DNA of 64,000 bases from Pseudomonas sp. 30_B (lineage in GTDB: Bacteria; Pseudomonadota; Gammaproteobacteria; Pseudomonadales; Pseudomonadaceae). Of this stretch, positions 1 through 8,063 are shown piece after piece. The stretch is from positions 124,001 to 188,000 of the forward strand of contig NZ_JAFGYY010000001.1 of assembly GCF_017491605.1 (NCBI RefSeq), written 5' to 3'. The notes under the pieces are model-generated. The model did not search any database. It worked only from the letters and a program-made list of their open reading frames with translations, and was not told the origin of the DNA. The number at the start of each line of letters is the position of its first letter. Position 1 is the first letter of the stretch. The position numbers and the translations under genes were made by a program.

Positions 1-1
1 C

Positions 2-790
2 TCGGACTCGGCGGCGATCCGCACCACTGCCACTTGCGATGGCGAACACTATGTGCTCAATGGCGAGAAGATCTTCGTCACCTCGGGCGCCCGCGCCGAT
101 GCGGTGGTGGTCTGGGCGACCCTGGACAAGAGCTTGGGCCGTGCGGCGATCAAGTCCTTCGTGGTAGAGAAGGGCACGCCGGGCATGACCGTCACCCGCC
201 TGGAAAAGAAGCTCGGCATCAAGGCTTCGGACACCGCGTCCATCAGCTTCAACGACTGCCGGGTGCCGGCCGCGAACCTGCTGGGCAATGCCGAGATCGA
301 CGTGCAGAAAGGCTTTGCCGGGGTGATGGAAACTTTCGACAACACCCGCCCGCTGGTGGCTGCCATGGCCATCGGCGTGGCCAAGGCGTCGCTGGATCGC
401 ACCCGCGAGCTGCTGAAGAAGGCCGGCTGCCACTTCGACTATCGCCAGCCGCTGCTCAGCGCCAGTCATGCCGAGGCCACGCTGTATCGTCTGGAAGCCG
501 AATGGGAAGCGGCACGCCTGCTGACCCTGAAGGCCGCCTGGATGGCCGACAACCGCCTGCCCAACTCCAAGGAGGCTTCCATCGCCAAGGCCAAGGCCGG
601 GCGGGTGGCCAACGAGGTGACGCTCAAGTGTGTGGAGCTGGCAGGAGCGCTGGGCTACGGGGAAGAAGAATTGCTGGAGAAGTGGGCGCGGGATTCGAAG
701 ATCCTCGACATCTTCGAAGGCACCCAGCAGATCCAGTTGCTGATCGTGGCGCGGCGGCTGCTGGGCAAGAGTTCGAGTCAGTTGAAGTGA
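2..790 (+). CDS. Acyl-CoA dehydrogenase, 5' end cut by window edge
   Basis: The reading frame is open from base 2, so the true start lies outside the window; the internal GTG at 53 is not the start. The visible 262 residues are the middle and C-terminal part of an acyl-CoA dehydrogenase: the beta-domain stretch YVLNGEKIFVTSG, then the all-helical C-terminal domain with DIFEGTQQIQ, which resembles the segment that holds the catalytic base and contacts FAD in this family. Such enzymes oxidise acyl-CoA esters to enoyl-CoA and pass electrons to ETF. The substrate cannot be told from this fragment. The gene ends at a REPIN and faces a convergent gene. Confidence 0.93.
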   Translation, partial: SDSAAIRTTATCDGEHYVLNGEKIFVTSGARADAVVVWATLDKSLGRAAIKSFVVEKGTPGMTVTRLEKKLGIKASDTASISFNDCRVPAANLLGNAEIDVQKGFAGVMETFDNTRPLVAAMAIGVAKASLDRTRELLKKAGCHFDYRQPLLSASHAEATLYRLEAEWEAARLLTLKAAWMADNRLPNSKEASIAKAKAGRVANEVTLKCVELAGALGYGEEELLEKWARDSKILDIFEGTQQIQLLIVARRLLGKSSSQLK

Positions 791-807
791 GCGGTCTTAG
801 ACCGCTC

Positions 808-870
808 ATCGCGGGCGTGGCCCGCTCCTACGGGTGAGACCGGTTTTGTAGGAGCGGGCCATGCCCGCGA
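808..870. repeat. REPIN-like inverted pair, GCGGGC class
   Basis: Two inverted copies of a REP-type unit reading TAGGAGCGGGCCATGCCCGC flank a short spacer. They lie between convergent genes ending at 790 and 907. The left copy has GTGG where the right has CATG in its centre, so each unit is itself an imperfect hairpin. Confidence 0.8.
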
Positions 871-906
871 ACCGGCCGTCAGGCCGGCGGGCTCACGTCG
901 GTGGAG

Positions 907-1818
907 TCAGGCCGTGCGCCGCCCGCTGCCGGCATTGCCGGCGGCGGGCGGCCACTGCTCCATCCAGTCGCGGAAACGGACGCGCTCCTCGCGCACCAGC
1001 CAGCCGTCCTGGGCGGCGAAACTTTCCGACAGCCACAGCCCACGAGTGCCGGCCTTGCACAGCTCACCCTTGCTCAGGGTGTAGAGCTCGCCGGTCGGCT
1101 GGCCATGCTCCAGCGGCAGCAGGTAGAGGTCCGGGCGGCGGCGGTCCAGGCGGGCCACCAGCGGGCCGCTTTCGAGCTTCTCATCGACGTGGAACAGGCT
1201 GACGTCACGGGCGTCCCGGGGCAGCTCCATGCGCAGGTCATAGACCAGCTGCAGCGAGGCGGTCGGCAGATGCACATAGGCCTGCGGGCGCTCCAGCAGG
1301 CGCAGGGCGCCGGCCTGCACCGGGCGCGAGGCGCCGGACAGCGGGGTCAGGGAGAAGTGGCTGTCTTCGCGGTAGTGCAGGGTGCCTTCATAGGGCGTTG
1401 GCAGCCAGGTGTCGCCGAAGCGCCCGCCGAGCCAGCCGTCGGCGGTCTCCACCAGGCATTCCTCGGCCACTTCCTGGATCGCGGTGAGCAGCGGCAGGTT
1501 CAGCTCATGGGCCGGCACATAGCCGGAAATCAGCTTGAGCACGGTGTCGCCGCGGTCCAGACGGCGCTGGCGCACCAGCAGCCAGTGGTCGCGGCCCTGG
1601 AAGTTCAGGGTCAGGCGCACCGAGACGCCGAGGTTGGCGAGCTCGGCGACGAAGTGTTCGTTGTCGCCGATCTGGATGGCACGGCGGCGCTCCAGCACCT
1701 GGGCGAAGTTCAGGGGCTTGCCCAGAGTCTGGTAGGTGAGCCCGTCCTTGCCGGCTTCCACCAGCAGGGGCAGGGTCTTGAAGGCGGTCGGGTCCTTGCG
1801 GGCGAGCGTACGGGGCAT
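907..1818 (-). CDS. Conserved protein with degenerate Nudix-like signature
   Basis: The start is the ATG at 1818, preceded by an AAGGAG ribosome site; the frame runs on upstream but without a comparable start. The 303-residue protein has no signal peptide or membrane segment. Residues 99-121 read Gly-x5-Glu-x9-QEVAEEC, which resembles the Nudix box (Gly-x5-Glu-x7-Arg-Glu-x2-Glu-Glu) but has two extra residues and Gln for Arg, so hydrolase activity is doubtful. The rest is mixed beta/alpha without a motif I recognise. It sits alone, reverse strand, downstream of the oxidoreductase pair at 2128-4103. I take it as a real, conserved Pseudomonas gene of unknown function. Confidence 0.75.
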   Translation of the reverse strand: MPRTLARKDPTAFKTLPLLVEAGKDGLTYQTLGKPLNFAQVLERRRAIQIGDNEHFVAELANLGVSVRLTLNFQGRDHWLLVRQRRLDRGDTVLKLISGYVPAHELNLPLLTAIQEVAEECLVETADGWLGGRFGDTWLPTPYEGTLHYREDSHFSLTPLSGASRPVQAGALRLLERPQAYVHLPTASLQLVYDLRMELPRDARDVSLFHVDEKLESGPLVARLDRRRPDLYLLPLEHGQPTGELYTLSKGELCKAGTRGLWLSESFAAQDGWLVREERVRFRDWMEQWPPAAGNAGSGRRTA

Positions 1819-2127
1819 GTGGGCTCCTTCTCGTACAGGGCGCCGGGTTGCGCCGCGCGTGCCTGGCAAGGCCGCACCGACAGCAACACTGACCGTCTGC
1901 GGGGACGGTCCGGCCGATCGATTTCGGGGGTCGCTATAGTCCAGACAGCCTGGCACCGATCCTGGCGCCATCGAAAATCCAGAGGATTTCCGAGATTTTC
2001 CCTGAAAGGCTGGGTGATTCCGAGGTTATTGCGCGGGGATCACTGGATGACGACAGTTTCCATGTCCCCGGTTTTCACCGGGGAATCTGAGCATGGCACA
2101 GGAATGGGTAATCCACATGACCGCCGA
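1819..2127. other. Intergenic stretch without a gene
   Basis: Upstream of the gene starting at 1818 and downstream of the aldo-keto reductase. I find no coding potential. A perfect 7-bp stem with a 4-base loop (CCCCGGT at 2066-2072, ACCGGGG at 2077-2083) lies 45 bases beyond the reductase stop; it has no T-run on the reverse strand, so it is at best a weak 3' end structure. The promoter of the 1818 gene is expected here but I cannot place it with confidence. Confidence 0.5.
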
Positions 2128-2931
2128 TCAGTGGTCGAGGACCTCGGCGGCGATGCTCACGTTGTGCGCGAGGTGCAGCGGATTGATGGTACCGACGATG
2201 GCGCCGGCCACGCCTGGATGCCCCAGCACCAGCTCGAAGCTGGCACGTACAGGGTCGATGCCGGGGGCGAGGGTAGCATGGCCGCTGGCCAGGGCCTTCT
2301 TGATCAGGATGCCGCGGCCATGGGTCTGGGCATGGTCGATCACGGCCTTTTCCGCCTGCTCCCTGAGGTTGTAGGTGACCATCGCGCAGTCGCCGCGCTC
2401 CAGGGCCAGCAGGCCGCCATCGACGGTCTTGCCGGAGAAGCCGAAGCCACGGATCAGGCCTTCTTTCTTGAGACGCTCCAGGGTTGCATAGACCTCGGTG
2501 CCCTGCAGGATGTCCAGGTCGTTGCCGTCCGAGTGCACCAGCACCAGGTCGATGTAGTCGGTTTCCAGGCGCCTGAGGCTGCGCTCCACGGAGCGGCGCG
2601 TGTGGGCGGCGCTGAAGTCGAAGTGCGACTGGCCGGCGTCGAATTCCTCGCCGGTCTTGCTGACGATCACCCACGCATCGCGCTGGCCGCGCAGCAGCGG
2701 ACCGAGGCGCTCCTCGCTGCGGCCGTAGGCCGGCGCGGTGTCGATCAGGTTGATGCCCAGGTCGCGGGCCAGTGCGATCAGGTCGGCGGCCTCGCGGTCA
2801 TCGGGGATGCGGAAGCCTTCGGGATACTTCACGCCCTGGTCGCGGCCCAGTTTCACGGTGCCCAGGCCCAGCGGCGAAATGGAGAGGCCAGTGCTGCCCA
2901 GCGGGCGGTGCAGGTGGTGGAGGGTCCTCAT
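2128..2931 (-). CDS. Aldo/keto reductase
   Basis: A 267-residue member of the aldo/keto reductase superfamily, a TIM-barrel NADPH-dependent oxidoreductase. Visible signs are the N-terminal PLGSTGLSISPLGLGTVKLG, the catalytic Asp-Tyr pair in LIDTAPAYGRSEERLG, and YIDLVLVHSDG where the family has its conserved His. The start ATG at 2931 overlaps the stop of the upstream FAD oxidoreductase gene as ATGA, so the two are translationally coupled. The substrate is unknown; coupling to an amino-acid-oxidase-type flavoenzyme suggests that the reductase acts on the carbonyl product of that enzyme, but that is inference. Confidence 0.93.
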   Translation of the reverse strand: MRTLHHLHRPLGSTGLSISPLGLGTVKLGRDQGVKYPEGFRIPDDREAADLIALARDLGINLIDTAPAYGRSEERLGPLLRGQRDAWVIVSKTGEEFDAGQSHFDFSAAHTRRSVERSLRRLETDYIDLVLVHSDGNDLDILQGTEVYATLERLKKEGLIRGFGFSGKTVDGGLLALERGDCAMVTYNLREQAEKAVIDHAQTHGRGILIKKALASGHATLAPGIDPVRASFELVLGHPGVAGAIVGTINPLHLAHNVSIAAEVLDH

Positions 2932-4103
2932 CCGAGCAGCTCCTCCCAGACCGGGCGGGCCATGGGCGGACGCGGCAGCTCGGGCAGAGCGGCGCTGGCT
3001 TGCGGGCGGATGCCACTCTTTTCCAGGGATTCCAGCACGCGATCGGCGAAGTTCGGCGCCAGGGCCAGCTTTGTCGGCCAGCCGACCAGCAGCGCGCCGT
3101 CTTCGGCGAGAAAGGCACTGTCCGGGCGCAGCAGGTTGTTCTGCGAGGGCTCGGCGCGGTCCACGCGCAGGGTGGCCCAGCGCGCGGCGGAGAGGTCGAT
3201 CCAGGGCACCAGCTTGTGCAGCTCGCGCTGCGCTTCGGCGATCTGTTCGGCCTCGCTGCGGGCCACGCCGCCGGCTTCGGCGATGTCGCCGCCCAGGTAC
3301 CAGACCCAGTCGCCATTGCTCAGGGGATGGGTGGTGACGGTGACGCGCGGCTTGGGGCCGCCGCCGACACAATGGGCATACAAGGGTTTCAGCGTCGGCG
3401 CGGTGACCAGCACCATGTGCAGCGGGCGGCGTTGCATTTCCGGGCGCTCCAGGCCCAGCTCGCGCAGCAGGGCCTCGTTGCCGGCTCCGGCGCTGAGTAC
3501 CACGCGCTGGGCGCGGATCTCGCGGCCGTCCACGCGCAGGCCGGCCAGCTTGTCGCCGTCGCGCAGGGCTTCGATGCGTTCGCCGGCCAGCAGGCTGTCG
3601 CCGGCCAGTTCGGAGAGGCGGGCGATCAGGCTGGGCACGTCCAGCACCAGCTCGGTGAGGCGGTAGGCCTTGCCCTTGAAGGCTTTGTCCTGCAGCGCGG
3701 GCGGCAGGTCCGCGCCTTTCACCTGGGCGACACGGCTGCGCACCGCCTTGCTGGCGAAGAAGCTGGTGAGATTGCCGGCCAGGCCGCCGGGCGACCAGAG
3801 GTAGTGGGCATCGGAAAGCACGCGCACGCCGCGCAGGTCCACTTCGCCGGTGCCAGCCAGGCAGTCGCGCCATAGCGCGGGCATGTCGGCGATGGCTTCC
3901 GAGGCGCCGGTCAGCGCGCCGTGCAGCGCGTACTTGGTGCCGCCATGGATGATCCCTTGCGAGCGCATGCTCTGCACGCCGCCCAGCGCGGTGTTCTCCA
4001 CCAGTACGGTGGAGAAGCCGGCGCGCCGCAGGCGAGCGTTGAGCCAGAGACCGGCGATGCCGCCGCCGACGATGAGGATGTCGGTGCTCAGGGATTCGGA
4101 CAT
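2928..4103 (-). CDS. FAD-dependent oxidoreductase, D-amino-acid oxidase fold
   Basis: A 391-residue flavoprotein. The N-terminus holds the ADP-binding Rossmann motif DILIVGGGIAGLWLNARL (residues 8-25) followed by an acidic residue at the end of the second strand. RAQRVVLSAGAGNEALL is the second FAD contact typical of the DAO/glycine-oxidase superfamily, which oxidises amines, glycerol-3-phosphate or 2-hydroxy acids. No signal peptide. It is the first gene of a two-gene operon with the aldo/keto reductase, joined by a 4-base ATGA overlap. A perfect 14-bp palindrome lies 107 bases upstream of its start. Exact substrate not predictable. Confidence 0.92.
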   Translation of the reverse strand: MSESLSTDILIVGGGIAGLWLNARLRRAGFSTVLVENTALGGVQSMRSQGIIHGGTKYALHGALTGASEAIADMPALWRDCLAGTGEVDLRGVRVLSDAHYLWSPGGLAGNLTSFFASKAVRSRVAQVKGADLPPALQDKAFKGKAYRLTELVLDVPSLIARLSELAGDSLLAGERIEALRDGDKLAGLRVDGREIRAQRVVLSAGAGNEALLRELGLERPEMQRRPLHMVLVTAPTLKPLYAHCVGGGPKPRVTVTTHPLSNGDWVWYLGGDIAEAGGVARSEAEQIAEAQRELHKLVPWIDLSAARWATLRVDRAEPSQNNLLRPDSAFLAEDGALLVGWPTKLALAPNFADRVLESLEKSGIRPQASAALPELPRPPMARPVWEELLG

Positions 4104-4210
4104 GAAAGCGCCTCGAGGGGAAAACGAAGGGCGCAGTATAACCTTCTCGGCCTGACTGCTGATCGCGCGAGCTAGAGCCAGGCTAGGCGGAAGGGGATGA
4201 GGCCGCGGAG

Positions 4211-4224
4211 TTGACTGCAGTCAA
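4211..4224. promoter_or_regulatory. Perfect 14-bp palindrome, possible operator
   Basis: TTGACTGCAGTCAA is a gapless perfect palindrome in the 177-bp gap between the SMR pump gene (ending at 4281, reverse) and the start of the FAD oxidoreductase operon at 4103. Its position and symmetry suit a dimeric repressor site for that operon. No regulator gene of obvious match is adjacent, except the LysR gene at 4739. Confidence 0.4.
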
Positions 4225-4280
4225 TGAGCAGGCCGAATTCACTTCCAACGCCGCCTGGCCGACGCGCAGCCGATCAGTAC

Positions 4281-4613
4281 CTAGTGGCCGGCGGTGCGGG
4301 AGAACAGCTGGATGACCACCACGCCGCTGACGATCATGCCCATGCCGAGAATGGCCGGGGTGTCGAGCTTCTGCTGGTAGAGCACCAGGGCGGCAATGCT
4401 GACCAGCACGATGCCCAGGCCGGCCCAGATGGCGTAGGCGATGCCCACCGGGATGCTGCGTACCACGATCGTCAGCATCCAGAAGGAAATGGCGTAGCCG
4501 ACGATTACCAGCAGCAGCGGCAGGGGAGTGGACAGGCCCTTTACCGACTTCAGCGAGGCGGTGGCGATGACTTCGGCGACGATGGCGATGGCGAGGTAGA
4601 GATAGCCGGGCAT
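4281..4613 (-). CDS. emrE: SMR family multidrug efflux transporter EmrE
   Basis: A 110-residue, four-helix membrane protein of the small multidrug resistance family. The start is the ATG at 4613 behind GGAGG, not the longer in-frame ATG at 4691. The essential membrane-embedded glutamate is Glu14 (LYLAIAIVAE), and GIAYAIWAGLG in helix 3 is the signature of the cation-exporting Qac/EmrE branch. EmrE works as an antiparallel dimer that exchanges protons for quaternary ammonium or aromatic cations across the inner membrane. P. aeruginosa has an EmrE gene in the same position next to a LysR regulator. It is divergent from the LysR gene at 4739, which probably controls it. Confidence 0.93.
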   Translation of the reverse strand: MPGYLYLAIAIVAEVIATASLKSVKGLSTPLPLLLVIVGYAISFWMLTIVVRSIPVGIAYAIWAGLGIVLVSIAALVLYQQKLDTPAILGMGMIVSGVVVIQLFSRTAGH

Positions 4614-4714
4614 GACAGGTCCTCCCCGGAAGCGACGCGCCGCGGTGTGCAGCGCGTGGGTTGCGTTCGGTCTGGTGGGCATTCTAGTCATCTGGATGAT
4701 GGGATAAAGTCATT

Positions 4715-4737
4715 ACCTATCTTGATTGGAGATAGGT
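4715..4737. promoter_or_regulatory. LysR-type operator overlapping the regulator's ribosome site
   Basis: A perfect inverted repeat, ACCTATCT (4715-4722) and AGATAGGT (4730-4737) around a 7-base spacer, contains the LysR consensus form ATC-N9-GAT. It lies in the 125-bp divergent gap between emrE and the LysR gene. The right arm reaches within one base of the LysR start codon (4739) and includes part of its GGAG ribosome site, so bound protein would be expected to block the regulator's own expression. Confidence 0.65.
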
Positions 4738-4738
4738 T

Positions 4739-5623
4739 ATGCAGTGGAACCTCGACCAGTTGCGACTCTTCGTCAGCGCCGCCGATCAATCGTCCTTCTC
4801 GGCGGCCGCCCGTCAGCTCAAGCGCGTGCAGTCGGCGGTGAGTTCGTCCATCGCGTTGCTGGAGAGCGACCTGGGCGTGACCCTGTTCGACCGCAGCAGC
4901 GGCCGACAGCCGGTGCTGACCGCCGAGGGGCGGGCGCTGCTGGATGAGGCGCGGGAGGTACTGCGTCAGTGCGAGCGCCTGGAAAGCCGCGCGCTGGCGC
5001 TGGTGCGCGGCACCGAGCCGTTGCTGCGCCTGGCGCAGGACGAGGCGATGCCGTACCAGCCGGTGCTCTCGGGATTGCAGGCGCTGGCGCAGGAGTTCCC
5101 CAGCCTGGAGGTGCAGTTGGCCAGTGGTGCGCAGGGCGACGTGGCGCGCAAGCTGCTGGAGCGTCGGGCTGACCTTGGCCTGCTGTTCCACCATGAGGGC
5201 ATGCCGGAGGCGCTGGAACGGCAGCGCCTGGGCACCATCGAGATGGTCACGGTGTGCGGTGCCGGGCATGAGCTGGCGAAGCTGGACTACGCGGATCGAC
5301 GGGAACTGGCGCGGCATCGCCAATTGCTGATGGCCCCGCAGGACAGCCATTACCCTGGCGGCGAGCAGATCAGCCCGCTGGTCTGGCGCGCCGACAGCTT
5401 CTACGCCATGGCCGAACTGCTGATGCGCGACCTGGGCTGGGCCTGGCTGCCGACTCACGTGGCGCAGTATCCGGCCTATCAGCCGTTGCTGGTGGAGCTG
5501 GCCAGCGACTGGACGCCGCCGCCGCTGGTGGTGGAGCTGGTCTGGCGCCGCGACGAGCCGCTGGGGCCGGCGGCGCAGTGGTTGGGCGAGTGTTTCGCGG
5601 AGCACCTCGCTTCGCCGGTATGA
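4739..5623 (+). CDS. LysR family transcriptional regulator
   Basis: A 294-residue LysR-type regulator. The N-terminal winged helix-turn-helix covers about residues 1-60 (LRLFVSAADQSSFSAAARQL followed by the recognition helix VQSAVSSSIALLE and the wing GVTLFDR). A linker helix and a periplasmic-binding-protein-like effector domain (about 90-294) follow. The start ATG at 4739 is preceded by GGAG. Divergent orientation to emrE and the palindrome in the shared gap suggest that it regulates emrE and itself. Effector unknown. Confidence 0.93.
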   Translation: MQWNLDQLRLFVSAADQSSFSAAARQLKRVQSAVSSSIALLESDLGVTLFDRSSGRQPVLTAEGRALLDEAREVLRQCERLESRALALVRGTEPLLRLAQDEAMPYQPVLSGLQALAQEFPSLEVQLASGAQGDVARKLLERRADLGLLFHHEGMPEALERQRLGTIEMVTVCGAGHELAKLDYADRRELARHRQLLMAPQDSHYPGGEQISPLVWRADSFYAMAELLMRDLGWAWLPTHVAQYPAYQPLLVELASDWTPPPLVVELVWRRDEPLGPAAQWLGECFAEHLASPV

Positions 5624-5633
5624 CGAGCTTTTC

Positions 5634-5705
5634 GTAGGAGCGGACGCCGTCCGCGATGATTCCCGCGCGCGCCGATGGCCAATCGCGGACGGAGTCCGCT
5701 CCTAC
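5634..5705. repeat. REPIN-like inverted pair, CGGAC class
   Basis: Two inverted copies of GTAGGAGCGGAC-N-GTCCGCGAT lie between the LysR gene and waaA, both forward. The left unit has GCC and the right GGA at the centre of the inner hairpin. The outer ends are the shared GTAGGAG head. Confidence 0.8.
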
Positions 5706-5777
5706 AAAATCAAAAGCCGCTTCCATGGGGGCGCCTGTGCAGCGGCAGGTCGCTGGAATTTGCTACTCTCCGCCGCC

Positions 5778-7049
5778 ATGAACCGGACCCTCTATACCCT
5801 GCTGTTCCACCTGGGCCTGCCGCTGGTCGCGCTGCGCCTGTTCCTGCGTTCGCGCAAGGCGCCGGCCTATGCCCAGCGCGTCGGCGAGCGCTTCGCCCTC
5901 GGCCTGCCGGCGCTCAAGCCCGGCGGCATCTGGGTGCACGCGGTGTCGGTGGGCGAGAGCATCGCCGCCGCGCCGATGATCCGCGCGCTGATGCAGCGCC
6001 ATCCCGATCTGCCGATCACCGTCACCTGCATGACGCCCACCGGCTCCGAGCGCATCCGCGCGCTGTTCGGCGATCAGGTGCAGCACTGTTACCTGCCGTA
6101 CGACCTGCCCTGGGCGGCGGCGCGCTTCCTCGACCGTGCGCGGCCGGTGCTGGGCGTGATCATGGAAACCGAGCTGTGGCCGAACCACATCCACCAGTGC
6201 GCCAAGCGCGGCATTCCGGTGGCGCTGGCCAATGCGCGGCTATCCGAACGTTCAGCGCGGGGCTATGCGCGCTTCGGTGGGCTGACCCGGCCGATGCTGG
6301 AAGAGATGAGCTGGATCGCCGTGCAGACCGAGGCCGAGGCCGAGCGCTTCCGCCAGCTCGGTGCGCGGCCTGATCGCGTGAGCGTCACCGGCTCGATCAA
6401 GTTCGACCTGACCATCGATCCGGAGCTGCTGGCCCGCGCTGCCGAGTTGCGCGGCCAGTGGCAGGCGCAGCAGCGGCCGGTCTGGATCGCCGCCAGCACC
6501 CATGCCGGTGAGGACGAGATCGTCCTGGCTGCCCATCGCCAGTTGGTGGAGAGACACCCGGACGCGCTGCTGATCCTGGTGCCGCGTCACCCCGAACGCT
6601 TCAACCCGATGTTCGAGCTGTGCGCTCGCGAAGGATTCCGCACCCTGCGGCGCTCCACCGGCGCGCTGGTCACGGCGGACACCCAGGTGCTGCTCGGCGA
6701 CACCATGGGCGAGCTGCTGTTCCTCTATGCGCTGGCCGACGTCGCCTTCGTCGGCGGCAGCCTGGTGCCCAATGGCGGGCACAACCTGCTGGAGCCGGCG
6801 GCGCTGGACAAGCCCGTGCTGTCCGGGCCGCACCTGTTCAACTTCCTGGAGATTGCCGCGCAGTTGCGCGAGGTCGGTGCGTTGCGTGAGGTGGCGGATG
6901 CGCCTTCGCTGGCGGTGGCCGTGGCGGCGTTGTGGGATGAGCCGGCTTCTGCCGAGCGCATGGCCGACGCTGGCTTGGGCGTGATGAAGGCCAACCAGGG
7001 GGCGCTGGAACGGTTGCTGGATGGGCTGGGGCGGTTGATCAACGGCTGA
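5778..7049 (+). CDS. waaA: 3-deoxy-D-manno-octulosonic acid (Kdo) transferase
   Basis: A 423-residue GT-B glycosyltransferase that transfers Kdo from CMP-Kdo to lipid IVA at the inner face of the inner membrane, an essential step of lipopolysaccharide core synthesis. The start is the ATG at 5778; a longer in-frame ATG at 5760 lacks support. Visible features are the membrane-proximal N-terminus LYTLLFHLGLPLVALRL, the acceptor-site stretch GIWVHAVSVGES with its catalytic Glu, METELWPN, and the C-terminal nucleotide-binding part GGSLVPNGGHNLLEPA. Length and motifs fit the family well. REPIN and MITE-like repeats lie on either side of the gene. Confidence 0.96.
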   Translation: MNRTLYTLLFHLGLPLVALRLFLRSRKAPAYAQRVGERFALGLPALKPGGIWVHAVSVGESIAAAPMIRALMQRHPDLPITVTCMTPTGSERIRALFGDQVQHCYLPYDLPWAAARFLDRARPVLGVIMETELWPNHIHQCAKRGIPVALANARLSERSARGYARFGGLTRPMLEEMSWIAVQTEAEAERFRQLGARPDRVSVTGSIKFDLTIDPELLARAAELRGQWQAQQRPVWIAASTHAGEDEIVLAAHRQLVERHPDALLILVPRHPERFNPMFELCAREGFRTLRRSTGALVTADTQVLLGDTMGELLFLYALADVAFVGGSLVPNGGHNLLEPAALDKPVLSGPHLFNFLEIAAQLREVGALREVADAPSLAVAVAALWDEPASAERMADAGLGVMKANQGALERLLDGLGRLING

Positions 7050-7073
7050 TCGGGCTTCGGCGTGGGCGGGTTT

Positions 7074-7240
7074 CCCTCACCCTAGCCCTCTCCCAGGGGG
7101 AGAGGGGACCGTAAGGTGTGAAGCGTGCGACCAAGTTAGCTGGATACTGTGTCTTTCAAAAAAGCGTGCAGGCAGGCGCCGGGGCCTGGCGTCTGCGCCG
7201 ATCTGCTCCCTCTCCCGCCGGGAGAGGGCTGGGGTGAGGG
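7074..7240. repeat. MITE-like element with CCCTCACCC terminal inverted repeats
   Basis: A 167-bp segment bounded by 21-bp terminal inverted repeats (7074-7094 and 7220-7240) that differ at one base. Each end also folds on itself, because CCCTCTCCC is followed closely by GGGAGAGGG at both ends. The inside has no reading frame of interest. This GGGAGAGGG/GGGGTGAGGG sequence type is widespread in pseudomonads and related bacteria. It lies just after waaA, next to a REPIN. Confidence 0.65.
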
Positions 7241-7278
7241 GCGGCGCGCGTCCCCGAACTTCCTGTACCTCGGCTGTT

Positions 7279-7355
7279 GTAGGAGCGAGCTTGCTCGCGA
7301 ACGCTCTTCCGGCAGCATCGGCATTAGGCAGGTTCGCGAGCAAGCTCGCTCCTAC
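7279..7355. repeat. REPIN-like inverted pair, GCGAGCTTGCTCGCG class
   Basis: Two inverted copies of GTAGGAGCGAGCTTGCTCG flank a spacer of about 30 bases, between the convergent waaA and XRE-cupin genes. Each unit contains the inner palindrome GCGAGC-TT-GCTCGC. Both copies are intact. Confidence 0.85.
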
Positions 7356-7375
7356 AGGTATCCGCCAACGCCGCA

Positions 7376-7969
7376 TCAGAACGTCGGCGGCGTAATCACC
7401 CAGATCACCACGGCGTCCACGTCCCCCGGATTGCCGTAGCGGTGCGGCTCCTGGCTGGAATAGCTGAAGCTGTCGCCTTCGCTGAGCAGGAAATGCCGCT
7501 CGCCCACCCACAGCTCGAAGGTGCCGCTGAGCAGGTAGCCGGCTTCCTCGCCGTCGTGGCTGTAGCTCTGCTGGCTGTAAGTGCCCGGCGGGAAGCGCGA
7601 GTGGAGGATTTCCAGCTGGCGGCTGGGCTGCGGGCTGAGCAGTTCGTCGACAATGCCGTCCTCGTAATGCACGCTGGTGCGGGCGTTGCGCCGCACCACG
7701 TAGCCGGCGTCGGCCGGGTCGACCTGCACTTCGCTGGCGAAGAACCACTGGATGGTCACGCCCAGGCTGCGGGCGATGTTGAACAGTGCGGGAATCGACG
7801 GGTAGGCCAGGTTGCGTTCGAGCTGGCTGATGTAGCCGGCGGTCAGCCCGCTCTGCTCGGCCAGCTCCGCCAGGGTCATGCCGCGCCGCTTGCGGAGGCC
7901 GCGGATGCGGGTGCCGAGGAACTGCGCTTCGGCGTTGGCGGGTGCTTCCTGCGGGGCTTTCTGGCTCAT
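7376..7969 (-). CDS. XRE family regulator with C-terminal cupin domain
   Basis: A 197-residue regulator. The start is the ATG at 7969 (MSQKAPQEAP). Residues about 22-76 are an HTH-XRE domain (RIRGLRKRRGMTLAELAEQ, then GLTAGYISQLERN as turn and recognition helix). Residues about 120-190 form a small cupin barrel with PGTYSQQSYSHDGEEAGYLLSG and EGDSFSYSSQEPHRYGN. The cupin probably senses a small ligand, as in PuuR-type regulators of polyamine and amino-acid catabolism. The gene lies downstream of the flavin oxidoreductase and cupin genes on the same strand and is their likely local regulator. Confidence 0.92.
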   Translation of the reverse strand: MSQKAPQEAPANAEAQFLGTRIRGLRKRRGMTLAELAEQSGLTAGYISQLERNLAYPSIPALFNIARSLGVTIQWFFASEVQVDPADAGYVVRRNARTSVHYEDGIVDELLSPQPSRQLEILHSRFPPGTYSQQSYSHDGEEAGYLLSGTFELWVGERHFLLSEGDSFSYSSQEPHRYGNPGDVDAVVIWVITPPTF

Positions 7970-8063
7970 GCGGCGAGGGTCCTGGCGATGGTCGTCGTGG
8001 GGCATTCTAAACAATGCGCCGGAGCTGTGGACCGCCGGTTTGCCATCTGACGCCGGAATTGAC

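Noticed and set aside
2066..2083. Terminator for the aldo/keto reductase gene
   Set aside because: The stem is perfect but no T-run follows on the reverse strand; only mentioned in the intergenic entry.
901..3666. Very long forward open frame (over 900 codons) opposite the reverse genes at 907-4103
   Set aside because: It is a GC-rich antisense shadow: it crosses three reverse genes with good ribosome sites and known motifs, and its translation is low-complexity Ala/Gly/Arg/Gln.
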